A stretch of DNA of 64,000 bases, from positions 124,001 through 188,000 of the forward strand of contig JAKBMB010000007.1 of NCBI GenBank assembly GCA_021831785.1. Direction: 5' to 3'. The position numbers and the translations under genes were made by a program. This stretch comes from Deltaproteobacteria bacterium (GTDB taxonomy: Bacteria > Desulfobacterota > Binatia > Binatales > Binataceae). The notes beneath the pieces are model-generated. The model saw only the letters and a program-made list of their open reading frames with translations, searched no databases and was not told the origin of the DNA. Shown here in pieces: positions 50,509-59,760 of the stretch. How positions within the stretch are numbered: position 1 is the first letter of the stretch; each line of letters starts with the position of its first letter.

Positions 50509-52188
50509 TCAGGCCGCCCGGCCCTGAAGCTCGTCAGCCAACTCGGGGTGCGCCAGATCCCATAGCGGCCGGCGTCCGCGAACCGGCGGCACGCGCGTGA
50601 AGTTGTCGACCGGAGGCGGAGAGCTGGTCGCCCATTCGAGCGTCCAGGCGTCCCATGGGTTGTCGCCGGCCTCTTCGCCGTGCTTGAGACTGACGCCTAA
50701 GTTCCACGCGAAAACTACCACCGCGGCCAAAAGCACGAACGCGCCTACGGTGGAAAGCATGTTCAGGGCGCCCCAGTAAGGCAGATCGGGATAAGTGAAC
50801 ACCCGCCGCGGCATCCCCATCATGCCAAGTACGTGCTGGACGAAGAACGTGAGGTTGAGCCCGATGAAGCTCAGCCAAAAGTGCCACTTGCCGAGGCTTT
50901 CCGACAGCATGCGGCCGGTCAGCTTGGGAAACCAATAATAGATGCCCGCGAACGAAGCCAGCACCGTGCCGCCGAAAAACACGTAATGCAGGTGAGCAAC
51001 CAGATAATAGGTATCGGTTAGCTGCCAGTCGATCGGAACCACGGCAAAACTTACGCCGGACAGCCCGCCGATGGTAAACATCACCAGAAAGGCGAGCGCG
51101 AACATCATCGCGGTCGTGAACCTGAGCCGGCCGCCGTAAAGCGTTGCCGTCCAGTTGAAGACCTTGACGCCCGTCGGCACCGCGATCGACATGCTCGCGA
51201 CGGCGAAGAACAGGTTGAACACGTCGCTCAGTCCAACCGCGAACATGTGATGGGCCCACACGGCGAAGCTCAAGAACGCGATCGCGACGGTCGAGGCGGC
51301 CACGAACTCATAGCCGAAGATCGGCTTGCGCGCGAAAACCGGGATTATCTCGGAAATCATGCCAAACGCCGGCAAAATTACGATGTACACCTCGGGATGG
51401 CCGAAGCCCCAGAAGTAATGTTGCCACAAGATTGCGGAGCCGCCGGAGGCGGGCGTGAAAAAATGCGCGTGGAGCTGGCGGTCGATAAGCAGCATCACGA
51501 GCGCCGCATTGAGGATCGGCAGGGCCATCAACATCAGGAACGAATTGACGAAGGTCATCCACACGAACAACGGCAGCCGCCGCATGGTCATTGCGCGCAC
51601 GCGCAGCGTCGCCACGGTCGCGATCACGTTGATTGCGCCCGCGACGGTGCCGATCCCCATGACCAGCAGACTGAGTATCCAGTAATCCTGGCCGCTGCCG
51701 AAGGAGTAGGCCGACTCGCTGAGCGGCGCGTAGCTGAACCAACCCGCGTTCGGCGCCCCGCGCGCGAAGAAGCTGAAGTAGAGCATCACGCCGCCGAACA
51801 CTTGCAGCCAGAAGCTCATCGCGTTGAGCCGCGGAAACGCCATGTCGCGCGCGCCGATCATGAGCGGCACCAGGTACACCGTGAAACCGGTCAGCAGCGG
51901 CATCGCGACCAGAAAGATCATGGTCGTGCCGTGCATCGTGAAAAGCTCGTTGAAGGTCTCCGGCGAAAGGAAGTTGTTGTGCGGGACGGCGAGCTGAATC
52001 CGAAGCAGCAAGGCCTCGATGCCGCCGAGGCCGAAAAACGCAAACGCGGCGACCATGTACATGATGCCGATTTGCTTGTGATCAACCGAAGCGACCCACC
52101 CGAGCAGGCTCTCGTGGGGGGCCCAGACGGCCCGTTCACCCCCGACGGCGGCGCCCACCGCGGTTTCGCCCAGTTCGTAGCCTTTCAT
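50509..52188 (-). CDS. ctaD: Cytochrome c oxidase subunit I
   Basis: A 559-residue haem-copper oxidase catalytic subunit with 12 or more membrane segments. Low-spin haem ligand in NELFTMHGTTMIFLVAMPLL; the Cu-B/Tyr motif WGFGHPEVYIVILPAFGMIS; Cu-B His pair in AVWAHHMFAVGLSD; haem a3 and a ligands in YYLVAHLHYVFFGGTVLASF. HPEVY with the cross-linked Tyr marks a type A oxidase. It overlaps the coxII stop as ATGA. Confidence 0.97.
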   Translation of the reverse strand: MKGYELGETAVGAAVGGERAVWAPHESLLGWVASVDHKQIGIMYMVAAFAFFGLGGIEALLLRIQLAVPHNNFLSPETFNELFTMHGTTMIFLVAMPLLTGFTVYLVPLMIGARDMAFPRLNAMSFWLQVFGGVMLYFSFFARGAPNAGWFSYAPLSESAYSFGSGQDYWILSLLVMGIGTVAGAINVIATVATLRVRAMTMRRLPLFVWMTFVNSFLMLMALPILNAALVMLLIDRQLHAHFFTPASGGSAILWQHYFWGFGHPEVYIVILPAFGMISEIIPVFARKPIFGYEFVAASTVAIAFLSFAVWAHHMFAVGLSDVFNLFFAVASMSIAVPTGVKVFNWTATLYGGRLRFTTAMMFALAFLVMFTIGGLSGVSFAVVPIDWQLTDTYYLVAHLHYVFFGGTVLASFAGIYYWFPKLTGRMLSESLGKWHFWLSFIGLNLTFFVQHVLGMMGMPRRVFTYPDLPYWGALNMLSTVGAFVLLAAVVVFAWNLGVSLKHGEEAGDNPWDAWTLEWATSSPPPVDNFTRVPPVRGRRPLWDLAHPELADELQGRAA

Positions 52189-53117
52189 TTCGTGCTCTCC
52201 AGGTACGCGGCCAACTCAGCCACCTCGGCGTCGCTGAGCTGGAAATTCGGCATATGGCTGTCGGGCTTGATGCTGTTCGGGTCTTTGAGCCACTGCGCCA
52301 GAGTCGAAGGCGTGTTTGCCACGGCGCCGCCGGCCAGCATGCGCCGGTCGGCCAGATGGGTCAGATCGGGCCCGACGTGCCGATCGGCTGAGGTGCCGGC
52401 GAAACGGTGGCAATTAACACAAGTGCGCGCAACGAATAACTTCCTGCCGGCGAGCGCTGGCGCCGGCCTCGGCACCGGCGGAACCGCGAGCTGGGCTTGT
52501 TCCCAAGCCGCGAACTGCGCCGGCGGCTGCGCTACGACCTCAAAGCGCATCCAGGCATGCTCGGCGCCGCAGAACTCGGCGCAGGCACCAAGGTAAACTC
52601 CAGGCGCGTCCGCCTCAAGCCATAGGTAGCCCGGATGTCCGGGGATGGCGTCAAGCTTACGCCCCAAACGCGGCACCCAAAAATCATGGATCACGTCGGC
52701 CGACTCAAGCCGGATAAGCACCCGCTGCCCTATCGGCAAATGAAGCTCGTTAGCTGTAACGACACCCGATTTGAGATAATTCACCTCCCACCACCACTGA
52801 TGGCCCACGACCAAAAGATCGGGCGAGCGCGATGCAGCCGAAGGGCTGGCGGCGTGCATCACCTTAACGGTGAATACAAAGATGACGGCTAGCAAGAGAA
52901 TGGGGATCGCCGTCCAGACGATTTCCAGACGATCCGAGCCCAAAATTTGCCTGGGAAGCTGCGCTCCCGGCCGTTCTCGATACCGTACGATCGCGAAGAC
53001 CACAAGCACGGCGACCAACGCGAAGATAAGCCCGAGGATCACCAGCACCGCGGCGAACAGCTTGGCGATCGCCGCCGCTAGCGGCGACATGGGATTAAGC
53101 GTGTCTAAGGCCGTCAC
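52185..53117 (-). CDS. ctaC: Cytochrome c oxidase subunit II with fused cytochrome c (caa3 type)
   Basis: A 310-residue subunit II. Two membrane helices (about residues 12-40 and 65-87) precede the cupredoxin domain. The Cu-A ligands are in LGACAEFCGAEHAWMRFEV (Cys-x3-Cys-x3-His-x2-Met), with the earlier His in ADVIHDFWVPRLGRKLDAIP. From about residue 225 a cytochrome c domain follows: FVARTCVNCHRFAGTSADRH and a Met in SHMPNFQLSDAEVAELAAYL. A caa3-type oxidase carrying its own electron donor. First gene of the oxidase locus. Confidence 0.96.
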   Translation of the reverse strand: MTALDTLNPMSPLAAAIAKLFAAVLVILGLIFALVAVLVVFAIVRYRERPGAQLPRQILGSDRLEIVWTAIPILLLAVIFVFTVKVMHAASPSAASRSPDLLVVGHQWWWEVNYLKSGVVTANELHLPIGQRVLIRLESADVIHDFWVPRLGRKLDAIPGHPGYLWLEADAPGVYLGACAEFCGAEHAWMRFEVVAQPPAQFAAWEQAQLAVPPVPRPAPALAGRKLFVARTCVNCHRFAGTSADRHVGPDLTHLADRRMLAGGAVANTPSTLAQWLKDPNSIKPDSHMPNFQLSDAEVAELAAYLESTK

Positions 53118-53528
53118 TTCTCGTCCTATCCGGCCGGGAAAATCCCCTGATTAAACGACGCTATACGGCGCCGGTGATTGCCGACCCGCGCGAATGGGCC
53201 GAAGGCCCGTGAGCCGCTCGATCGCGATCCGCCTGGCGCAATAAGTTAGAAGATCGCTTAATCACCAAGAGGCGACCCGCGCTGTCATGGGCGAGCATCC
53301 TCACATCCGACCGGCCCGGCTTTGCGCCCGCGGCCCCGGTTCGCCGCAACCGGCCGCTCGAACATGGCAAGCGGCATCACCAAAAGACCTCGGGATGGAG
53401 ACTGCCACATGTCGGCACTTATTCATTCATGGAACCGGCCGCGTCCCGGCCCGCGACGCGCCCCCGCCGTGGACGGTCGGGCACCTCCGGTTGCATTTGC
53501 AGCGGTCTGCCCTGCGCTACGCCCCGCT
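53118..53528. promoter_or_regulatory. Region upstream of the respiratory locus
   Basis: A 411-base spacer between ctaC and the next reverse-strand gene, which ends at 53529. It should contain the promoter for the whole caa3-bc locus. I see no clear hexamer pair and no convincing gene. Several shadow frames from the hydrolase gene extend into it. GGGCCGAAGGCCC at about 53198-53210 is a small hairpin. Confidence 0.35.
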
Positions 53529-54341
53529 TCATGGGGAGGTTCGCGGCCTGCTCGCGGGCTGCGCGTCGAGCCGCACGACGATATCGCGCAGTCGCTCACT
53601 CGCGGGCGGGTAGAGCTGGCGCACCAGGGGGTCGTGGCCGGGTATGATATGGTCCGGCGAGTCGGCAAGCGCCGCAAGCCTTTCGTAGCCGTCAAGCACC
53701 CGGCCTATGTCCGAGAGGATCGGAAACGGCCGCCGCTGCTCCATGTTGGCGAAGTAATGGCTCGCGTCGGAAGCGAGCACGACCCATCCGCGCGCTGTCC
53801 TGACGCGCACCGCCTGAAGCCCCATCGTATGGCCGCCCAGATGATGCAGGCTCAGCCCCGAGGCAAGCTCGACGTCGCCCGCGTGAAATTTTACTCGGCC
53901 GCTAAAAACCGCGCGCACCATCCCCACGACGTCTTCCACTTCGTACGGCCCGCCGGTCGCTCGATAACTCATGTGGCGACCTGTTGCGAATGCCATCTCG
54001 CTGTCCTGCAGATGGAACCGCGCGCTCGGAAACAGGTCGAAGTTGCCGACGTGGTCGTAATGCATATGGGTCAGGATCACGTCAGCCTGGGCCGCGGCCT
54101 CGATTCCGATCTCGCGCAGCGTTTGCGCCGGGCAGCGCAAAAACGTGCGCCCGCGCTTGGCCGCGACTGCCGAGTTGTAGCCGGTGTCGATCACGTAGGC
54201 GCGCTTGGCGCCGATCGCCGCCCACACGAAATAGTCCATTGGCATCGGCCCGTTGTGCGGATCGCCGTCGACAAAGTTCTCCGCCGCGGTGCGCTCCATC
54301 GTGGCGAAGCGAATCGCGAAAAGCTGGTATGAATCGTCCAT
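53529..54341 (-). CDS. Metallo-beta-lactamase-fold hydrolase, AHL-lactonase-like
   Basis: A 270-residue protein. The metal-binding motif is in ADVILTHMHYDHVGNFDLFP (HxHxDH), with further ligands in LGGHTMGLQAVRVR and WVVLASDASHYFAN, and a late His in SPDHIIPGHDPLVRQLYPP. It resembles the N-acyl homoserine lactonase (AiiA/AttM) and lactonase-like group, which opens lactone rings. The native substrate may be another lactone or ester from catabolism rather than a quorum signal. It is near a carboxymuconolactone decarboxylase-like gene. Confidence 0.88.
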   Translation of the reverse strand: MDDSYQLFAIRFATMERTAAENFVDGDPHNGPMPMDYFVWAAIGAKRAYVIDTGYNSAVAAKRGRTFLRCPAQTLREIGIEAAAQADVILTHMHYDHVGNFDLFPSARFHLQDSEMAFATGRHMSYRATGGPYEVEDVVGMVRAVFSGRVKFHAGDVELASGLSLHHLGGHTMGLQAVRVRTARGWVVLASDASHYFANMEQRRPFPILSDIGRVLDGYERLAALADSPDHIIPGHDPLVRQLYPPASERLRDIVVRLDAQPASRPRTSP

Positions 54342-54586
54342 CGCTTTTCACCAGTTACTCGAAACCGGGTATTCGTCGTGTCTTATAGTACTTACCTAAG
54401 GCGACGTTATCCTGACAGAGTGCGCAGCACAGCAAATCCCGGATGCAGCCCAGCGGCCGGACTCGCACATCCGCCGTTGCTCTCGGATTTCTCGCCTTCG
54501 GCTCACGGAGACAGACGCCGCGGCGCGTGCAACGGCGCTTGCGCCGCCCGGCCAACCGCTTGCTGCCACGACTTCTCATACGGAGT

Positions 54587-54982
54587 CTAGCTTCTCTCGC
54601 CGCGCGCTTTCTCCTCTTCAACAAAGACTTCGCGGGCGATCCTAAAGCTTTCCACCGCCGCCGGCACACCGCAGTAAATCGCGGCCTGGAGAAAAACCTC
54701 TTTGATCTCGTCCTTGGCTACTCCGTTGTTCAGCGCGCCTCTGATGTGAAGCCTGAGCTCGTGGGGCCGGTTAAGCGCCGTCAGCATCACCAGATTGAGC
54801 ATGCTCCTGGTTCTGCGCGGCAGGCCCGGCCGGCTCCAGATTTTTCCCCAGCAATATTCGGTAACCAGTTCCTGGAGCGGGCGCGAGAAGTCATCCGCAG
54901 CGGCGAGCGAACGGTCCACGTGCTCCGCCCCCAGAACCTCGCGCCGAATCTTAAGCCCGCTGTCAAACAGCTCGCTAGCCAT
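54587..54982 (-). CDS. Carboxymuconolactone decarboxylase-family protein
   Basis: A 131-residue CMD/PcaC-like protein. ATG 54982 has GGAGGAG directly upstream and is preferred to the longer frame from 55048. Landmarks: MASELFDSGLKIRREVLGAE, EYCWGKIWSRPGLPRRTRSM, ALNRPHELRLHIRGALNNGV and EVFLQAAIYCGVPAAVESFR. These are shared with 4-carboxymuconolactone decarboxylases of the protocatechuate pathway, though no other pca gene is present, so a related lactone or hydroperoxide substrate is possible. Confidence 0.9.
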   Translation of the reverse strand: MASELFDSGLKIRREVLGAEHVDRSLAAADDFSRPLQELVTEYCWGKIWSRPGLPRRTRSMLNLVMLTALNRPHELRLHIRGALNNGVAKDEIKEVFLQAAIYCGVPAAVESFRIAREVFVEEEKARGERS

Positions 54983-55290
54983 AGCTGCTCCTCCCGAGTT
55001 CGACCGGCGACGCCACCCGGCCCGATGACCCGGGCTGCGCTGACCCATGCTGCCGATCTGTTGTTACGCGCCTACTGAAAGATTGTTCGCGAACTTCAAG
55101 GACAAGTCAAAAACGCCCAGACAACGCGAAGCGGGCGGCGATGAAGGCCCGCCGCGCGACGCGGCTAAGCGCGCCCGGCGCGGCAAAAGCGGGCATAGCT
55201 TGCGCGAAGCCTCCCCACGCCCTAATCGAAGCGATCGGGAGCAGCTTAGCGTCAGGCTACTCCCGATCAATGCGGCATGTGGTCCACCGC

Positions 55291-57027
55291 CTACTTTTTC
55301 AGGGCAAAGACCCAGACTACGCCGCCCTGCGGAACTTCTCTACGGTACTGGGGATAGTCCTTGTTGAAAATGTCCTGCACGCGCTGCGGATCGACACCCC
55401 ATCCGGACTCTACCGCGATATACTCTACGCCGTCCACTTCGTAAGCGGCCGGGGGCGCGATCACGCCGGAATTCGTGGGTTGCTGCCAAAGCAGGTCGCC
55501 GCTCTCGGCGTCAAACGCGCGGAACATCCGGTCGTTGGTGCCGCCCATGAAGACCACGTTCCCGGCGGTCGCGAGCACTCCGCCGAAGTTCTGCGACTTG
55601 GGAAAAGTATGCGTCCAGACCTTGCGATTATTCTTCAAATCCCAAGCCTGAAGCTCGCCTATGTGATCAGCGCCCTCGCGAACGTAGGCCAGATTCTTGC
55701 TGATATCCGCCCCGATATAGAGTTGTCCCGCCTCGTAGGGGCCGAGCTTGCCCTCCAGCTTGCTGCACAAATTCTCGTTGACTGGTACGTAGAGGTAGCC
55801 GGTCTTGGGACTGTACGCTTCCAGCGCCCAGTCGTCTCCACCCCAAAGCGAGGGGCAGAACGAGGCGGTGCTCGTGCTGCTGAAGATGTGCTTACGATCG
55901 TACTGAGGACGGCCGGTCTCCGGGTCGAGGCTGGTGAAGACGTTCTGATAGACGAAGGGTTGCGCCGAGAGGTAGCTTATCTTGTCGGGCCGGCGCTCGA
56001 ACTGCCACAAGTAGCCGTCGCGCCCCGAGTGAACCAACTCCTTGATTACATGTCCGCCCTTGTCGAGATCGATGATCAGCGGAGCCCGCACTTCGTCCCA
56101 GTCCCAGGCATCATTCCACTGGTACTGATGGTAAGCCTTGATCTTGCCGCTATCCGGGTCAAGCGCGAGCACCGAGGTGGCGTAAAGGTTGTCGCCCTTG
56201 CGCACGTCCGGCGGCCAGGGCCCCGGATTGCCTGTGCCCCAGTAGACAAGGTTGAGCTGCGGGTCGTAGGTGCCGGTCATCCACGCCGGCACGGCGCCGT
56301 GTTTCCAGGAATCGCCCGCCCAGGTATCGTTGCCCGGCTCGCCCGGGCCCGGAATCGTGAAAGTTTTCCACAGCGGCTGGCCGCTTGCGGCGTCAAAGGC
56401 CGCCACGAAGCCGCGCACGCCATATTCTCCGCCCGAGGTTCCGACCATCACCTTGCCCCTGACGATCAGGGGCGCGCACGTCATGTAATACCCGCCCTTA
56501 TAGTCGGAGACGGTCCGGTCCCAGGCCGCCTTGCCTGTCTTCGCGTCGAGCGCCACCAGATGCGCGTCGGTGGTCGTGACGTATACCCTGTCCCCATAGA
56601 GCGCGACTCCGCGATTGGTAGGATGGAGCTGGAAAAGGTCCTCGGGAAGCTGCTTTCGGTAACGCCACAGCTCCTCGCCGGTTTTCGCGTCTAGCGCGAT
56701 GACTTGGGCCTGCGGGGTCGAGATGAACATCACGCCGTTGTTGACCAGCGGCGGAGACTCATGGCCCTCGGTGACGCTGGTGGAAAAAACCCACGCCGGA
56801 GCGAGGTTTTTGACGTTGTCGCGATTGATCTGCGCCAGCGGACTGTAGCCCCATCCGTTGTAGGTCCGCCGAATCATCAGCCAGTTCTCCGCCTCGGGCG
56901 CCTGCAGGCGTTGATCCGAAACGGCGCGGTAGTTCTCGATAGTGCCGGCCGCGCCGGCCGACGGAAAAAGCGCAACCGACGCCAAGAACGATGCTGCCGC
57001 CAAGCGGCAAAGCCAATTTGGACTCAT
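55291..57027 (-). CDS. PQQ-dependent alcohol dehydrogenase with lanthanide-type Asp pair
   Basis: A 578-residue periplasmic quinoprotein of the eight-bladed propeller family. ATG 57027, after a G-rich ribosome binding site, starts a signal peptide (AAASFLASVALFPSAGAAG). Tryptophan-docking blades are visible: DAKTGEELWRYRKQ, DAASGQPLWKTFTI and DAESGDLLWQQPT. WGTGNPGPWPPDVRKGDNLY precedes the catalytic region NDAWDWDEVRAP, where Asp309 is followed two residues later by Asp311, the extra Asp typical of lanthanide-dependent enzymes. The vicinal Cys-Cys pair of methanol dehydrogenases is absent. The likely electron acceptor is the Rieske protein next door. Confidence 0.9.
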   Translation of the reverse strand: MSPNWLCRLAAASFLASVALFPSAGAAGTIENYRAVSDQRLQAPEAENWLMIRRTYNGWGYSPLAQINRDNVKNLAPAWVFSTSVTEGHESPPLVNNGVMFISTPQAQVIALDAKTGEELWRYRKQLPEDLFQLHPTNRGVALYGDRVYVTTTDAHLVALDAKTGKAAWDRTVSDYKGGYYMTCAPLIVRGKVMVGTSGGEYGVRGFVAAFDAASGQPLWKTFTIPGPGEPGNDTWAGDSWKHGAVPAWMTGTYDPQLNLVYWGTGNPGPWPPDVRKGDNLYATSVLALDPDSGKIKAYHQYQWNDAWDWDEVRAPLIIDLDKGGHVIKELVHSGRDGYLWQFERRPDKISYLSAQPFVYQNVFTSLDPETGRPQYDRKHIFSSTSTASFCPSLWGGDDWALEAYSPKTGYLYVPVNENLCSKLEGKLGPYEAGQLYIGADISKNLAYVREGADHIGELQAWDLKNNRKVWTHTFPKSQNFGGVLATAGNVVFMGGTNDRMFRAFDAESGDLLWQQPTNSGVIAPPAAYEVDGVEYIAVESGWGVDPQRVQDIFNKDYPQYRREVPQGGVVWVFALKK

Positions 57028-57143
57028 GGTTTTACCCCCCTTTAAGCTCGTCTCGGCCGCGCAGGTGTGGCGTAGAGGCGGCGACCAGCGCCTCAACCGG
57101 ACTTTTCAGAGCCGCATCCTCCGTGGCGAGGCTGGGTTAGAAG

Positions 57144-57755
57144 TCAGGCTCCCTGGGCCCCAAGCCTGCCAACAAATTTACCGGCCACAACCAACGCGCC
57201 GTCCATCGCCCGCAGCGGCAGGTTGGCGAGCCCATACCGCGTCGGTCCCTTGACCACGTTTGCCCCGTCGGCGGGGTTGTACTGCGAGCCGTGGCATGGA
57301 CATTCAAGCACACGCTGTGCCCCCAGCCACTCGGTCACCGGACATCCTTCGTGGGTGCAGACCGCCGAGTAGGCGACCACGCCGCCGGCAGCGTTCGCGC
57401 GAGTGCGGGGCGAGAGAATCGCCGGATCAAGCCGAAGCACCAGCAGCCGATTAAGCCGCGTTCCGTCGCGAACCAGCGTTGTTTTCGGATCCATCGGCCA
57501 GGCAAACGCGGGCCCTCCGCTCATCGGCAAGCTTGAAATGCGGATTATCCTGTTCGCATTCGCTCCGCCGGCGAAGACCAAAACATCCCCGGCTTGGGGC
57601 CGAAGGATTCTGGCTTCGATCTCGTCGGCCCGCAGGGCGCCCGCCAGATTGAGCGTGAATCCCACGCTCAGGGCGGCCTTTAACAGGGCACGACGCGACA
57701 CCGGGCTGGCGGCTTCCTCCCGGATGCTCGGCTGCTTCTGCGTGGGCCTGCTCAC
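57144..57755 (-). CDS. Exported Rieske 2Fe-2S protein upstream of the PQQ dehydrogenase
   Basis: A 203-residue protein from GTG 57755 (ATG-less longer frame to 57794 also open). A twin-arginine signal is present: SRRALLKAALSVGFTLNLAG. The Rieske cluster motifs are AVCTHEGCPVTEWLGAQRVL and ECPCHGSQYNPADGANVVKG. It ends 116 bases upstream of the PQQ dehydrogenase on the same strand. Most PQQ alcohol dehydrogenases use a cytochrome c; a Rieske partner is uncommon, though the pairing here is only inferred from gene order. It is distinct from the bc-complex Rieske at 48.4 kb. Confidence 0.88.
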   Translation of the reverse strand: MSRPTQKQPSIREEAASPVSRRALLKAALSVGFTLNLAGALRADEIEARILRPQAGDVLVFAGGANANRIIRISSLPMSGGPAFAWPMDPKTTLVRDGTRLNRLLVLRLDPAILSPRTRANAAGGVVAYSAVCTHEGCPVTEWLGAQRVLECPCHGSQYNPADGANVVKGPTRYGLANLPLRAMDGALVVAGKFVGRLGAQGA

Positions 57756-58190
57756 GCGGCATTCCCCCTGCGTAGGAAGCAATCCACGGCGCAACTTGAG
57801 TGCGTATCCCCCCGACTCGATGGCATCTCACCTATACAACGCCCCTTGACGCACGGTCAAGGCGCGCGAGATTGTCCATTGCGCTCGCCGGCAGGGATTT
57901 GCGCGACGGCCTCGGCGCAGGCCAAGCCACGCGCCTCGGGCCGCGCCACCGGCCCGGCGACGAAACCCTGCGCGCACGCATCGCAAAAAGCGCGCACTCG
58001 GGTTAAGGTGCAAAACCTCAAGCCGCGCCTCGGCTATTCCCTGCGCCTGGCAGGCTTGCTACGAAAAACACTTAGGACTCGGCAAGCGCTCGGCGCCGGT
58101 CAGGCCTTGCCCCACGAGAGGCGGCTTAAGACCGCGCAGCCGACCGCCGCGCCGTAATTCCGATTACGAGTCGAAGCGGAGGACGCTGTT
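57756..58190. promoter_or_regulatory. Divergent region with CCTTGAC palindrome
   Basis: CCTTGAC (57844-57850) and GTCAAGG (57856-57862) form a perfect 7-bp inverted repeat with a five-base spacer, roughly 90 bases upstream of the Rieske start. This is a typical shape for a dimeric repressor or activator site. No gene is supported in the rest of the 435 bases before the CaiB gene. GGAGG at 58178-58182 is the CaiB ribosome binding site. Confidence 0.45.
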
Positions 58191-59405
58191 ATGCAAGGAC
58201 CGCTGGCTGGCTTTCGCGTGGTAGAGGTTGCGATGTGGGTGGCGGGCCCTTCCGCCGCCGCCATCTTGGCCGACTGGGGTGCGGACGTGATTAAGATCGA
58301 GAACCCCAGAGGCGGCGACCCGATTCGTGGTTTGGCCGCCCCGGCGCGCGCCGACTCGCAACTAGCCGTCGCCCCGGGCTACGAGTTGGACAACCGCAAC
58401 AAGCGTTCGGTTGCCGTAAACCTGCGCCGCGCGCAGGGGCGCGACTTTGCCCTGCGCCTGATCGACACTGCTGATGTCTTCGTGACCAATCTGCGCCTCG
58501 ACGCGCTTGAAGAAATGGGGCTTGACTACGCCTCGCTGGCGCGGCGCAACCCGCGCCTGGTCTACGCCAGCCTCAATGCTTACGGCCATCACGGCCCCGA
58601 ACGATTGCGCCCGGGCTTCGATTACGCCGCCGGCTGGTCGCGCTCCGGTCTGATGGCGACGGTGGCCGAGCCGGACGAACCCCCTCCGGCACAGCGGCCG
58701 GGAATGATCGATCACGCGGCGGGACTGGGGATGGCCGGAGCCGTTTCGGCGGCGCTGCTCGCGCGCGAACGGAGCGGCCGCGGATGCGAGGTCAATCTCT
58801 CGCTGTTCTCGATGGGGCTTTGGATGAACGCTACCGACCTGACGGTCGGCCTGATGTGCGGGGCGCCGCCCAAGCCCGAGAGCAGGAATGCGCGGCCAAA
58901 TCCGCTGTGGAACTCGTATCAATGCCAAGACGGCCGCTGGATTTACTTCGTGATGCTTCAGGATCAGCGTCACTGGCCCGAGTTCTGCGCCGCGCTCGGT
59001 TGCGCGCGATGGCTTGACGACCCGCGCTTTGGCGACAGCGAAGCGCGCCGGCGCAACTGCCGGGAGCTTATCAGCGCGATCGGCGCGGTCGTGGCCGCGC
59101 GCGCGCGCAGCGAATGGGCGCCAATCTTCGACCGCCACGGCCTGTTCTGGGCGCCGGTGCAAACTAACGAGGAAGTGCTGGAAGACCCGCAGGCTCGGGC
59201 GATCGGCGCCTTCGCGCCCGTGGACCATCCGCGCATCGCCGATTGCTATGTCGTCAACGGCCCGGTCCGCTTCAGCCTCGGCGGGGCTGACCCGCCGTAC
59301 AGAGCCGCTCCCGAGCTGGGGCAGCATAGCGAAGAAGTCGCGCTGGAGCTGGGCCTTAGCTGGGAGGAAATCGCGCGCCTTAAGCGGAGCGGAGCCCTCG
59401 GCTAG
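58191..59405 (+). CDS. CaiB/BaiF-family CoA-transferase
   Basis: A 404-residue type III CoA-transferase. It starts MQGPLAGFRVVEVAMWVAGP then AAILADWGADVIKIENPRGG, the conserved N-terminus with the CoA-binding loop. Others are VNLRRAQGRDFALRLIDTAD, LVYASLNAYGHHGP, the catalytic Asp in RPGMIDHAAGLGMAGAVSAA, and WAPIFDRHGLFWAPVQTNEE. It moves CoA between acyl-CoA and a free acid, as in formyl-CoA or carnitine metabolism; the substrate is unknown. GGAGG lies eight bases before the ATG. Confidence 0.93.
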   Translation: MQGPLAGFRVVEVAMWVAGPSAAAILADWGADVIKIENPRGGDPIRGLAAPARADSQLAVAPGYELDNRNKRSVAVNLRRAQGRDFALRLIDTADVFVTNLRLDALEEMGLDYASLARRNPRLVYASLNAYGHHGPERLRPGFDYAAGWSRSGLMATVAEPDEPPPAQRPGMIDHAAGLGMAGAVSAALLARERSGRGCEVNLSLFSMGLWMNATDLTVGLMCGAPPKPESRNARPNPLWNSYQCQDGRWIYFVMLQDQRHWPEFCAALGCARWLDDPRFGDSEARRRNCRELISAIGAVVAARARSEWAPIFDRHGLFWAPVQTNEEVLEDPQARAIGAFAPVDHPRIADCYVVNGPVRFSLGGADPPYRAAPELGQHSEEVALELGLSWEEIARLKRSGALG

Positions 59406-59503
59406 GTGAGTCATACGCGCGTTGAATAGTTCGGGCGCCTGGTGGTTAGCCCTCAGCATGGTCCGTTGAGCGCAGCATCGGCAAGCCATTTGCGCGGCAT
59501 GGC

Positions 59504-59760
59504 ATGACCGACCATTCGAAGCGCGAATACGCTAAGTGCGACGGGACTCATAGCAACACGGCGGAAAGCGCTTTCACGCTGCTCAAGCGCGGCATCTATG
59601 GCACGTTTCGCAACGTCGACCGCAAGCATCTTCACCGCTATGTTGCAGAGTTCGATTTCCGCTGGAACGCGCGGAAAATCGACGATGGCAAGCGAACCGC
59701 GCTCGCGATCCGCAAGGCTGAGAGAAAACGGCTACGGTATCGGGAACCAGTGGCGACTTT
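59504..59760 (+). pseudogene. C-terminal fragment of an IS1595-family transposase
   Basis: The frame from about 59504 reads KCDGTHSNTAESAFTLLKRG then IYGTFRNVDRKHLHRYVAEF and DFRWNARKIDDGKRTALAIR. This is the end of an IS1595/ISXO2-type DDE transposase, including the last acidic (Glu) residue in NTAESAF and the HRY-EF-FRWN block. The N-terminal zinc ribbon and the first two catalytic Asp residues are missing, so it is a dead remnant. Terminal inverted repeats are not evident. After residue 80 or so the frame runs into unrelated sequence. Confidence 0.8.

Noticed and set aside
54355-54669. 104-codon reverse frame between hydrolase and carboxymuconolactone decarboxylase-like genes
   Set aside because: Arg-rich shadow frame that overlaps a real gene and has no start signal.
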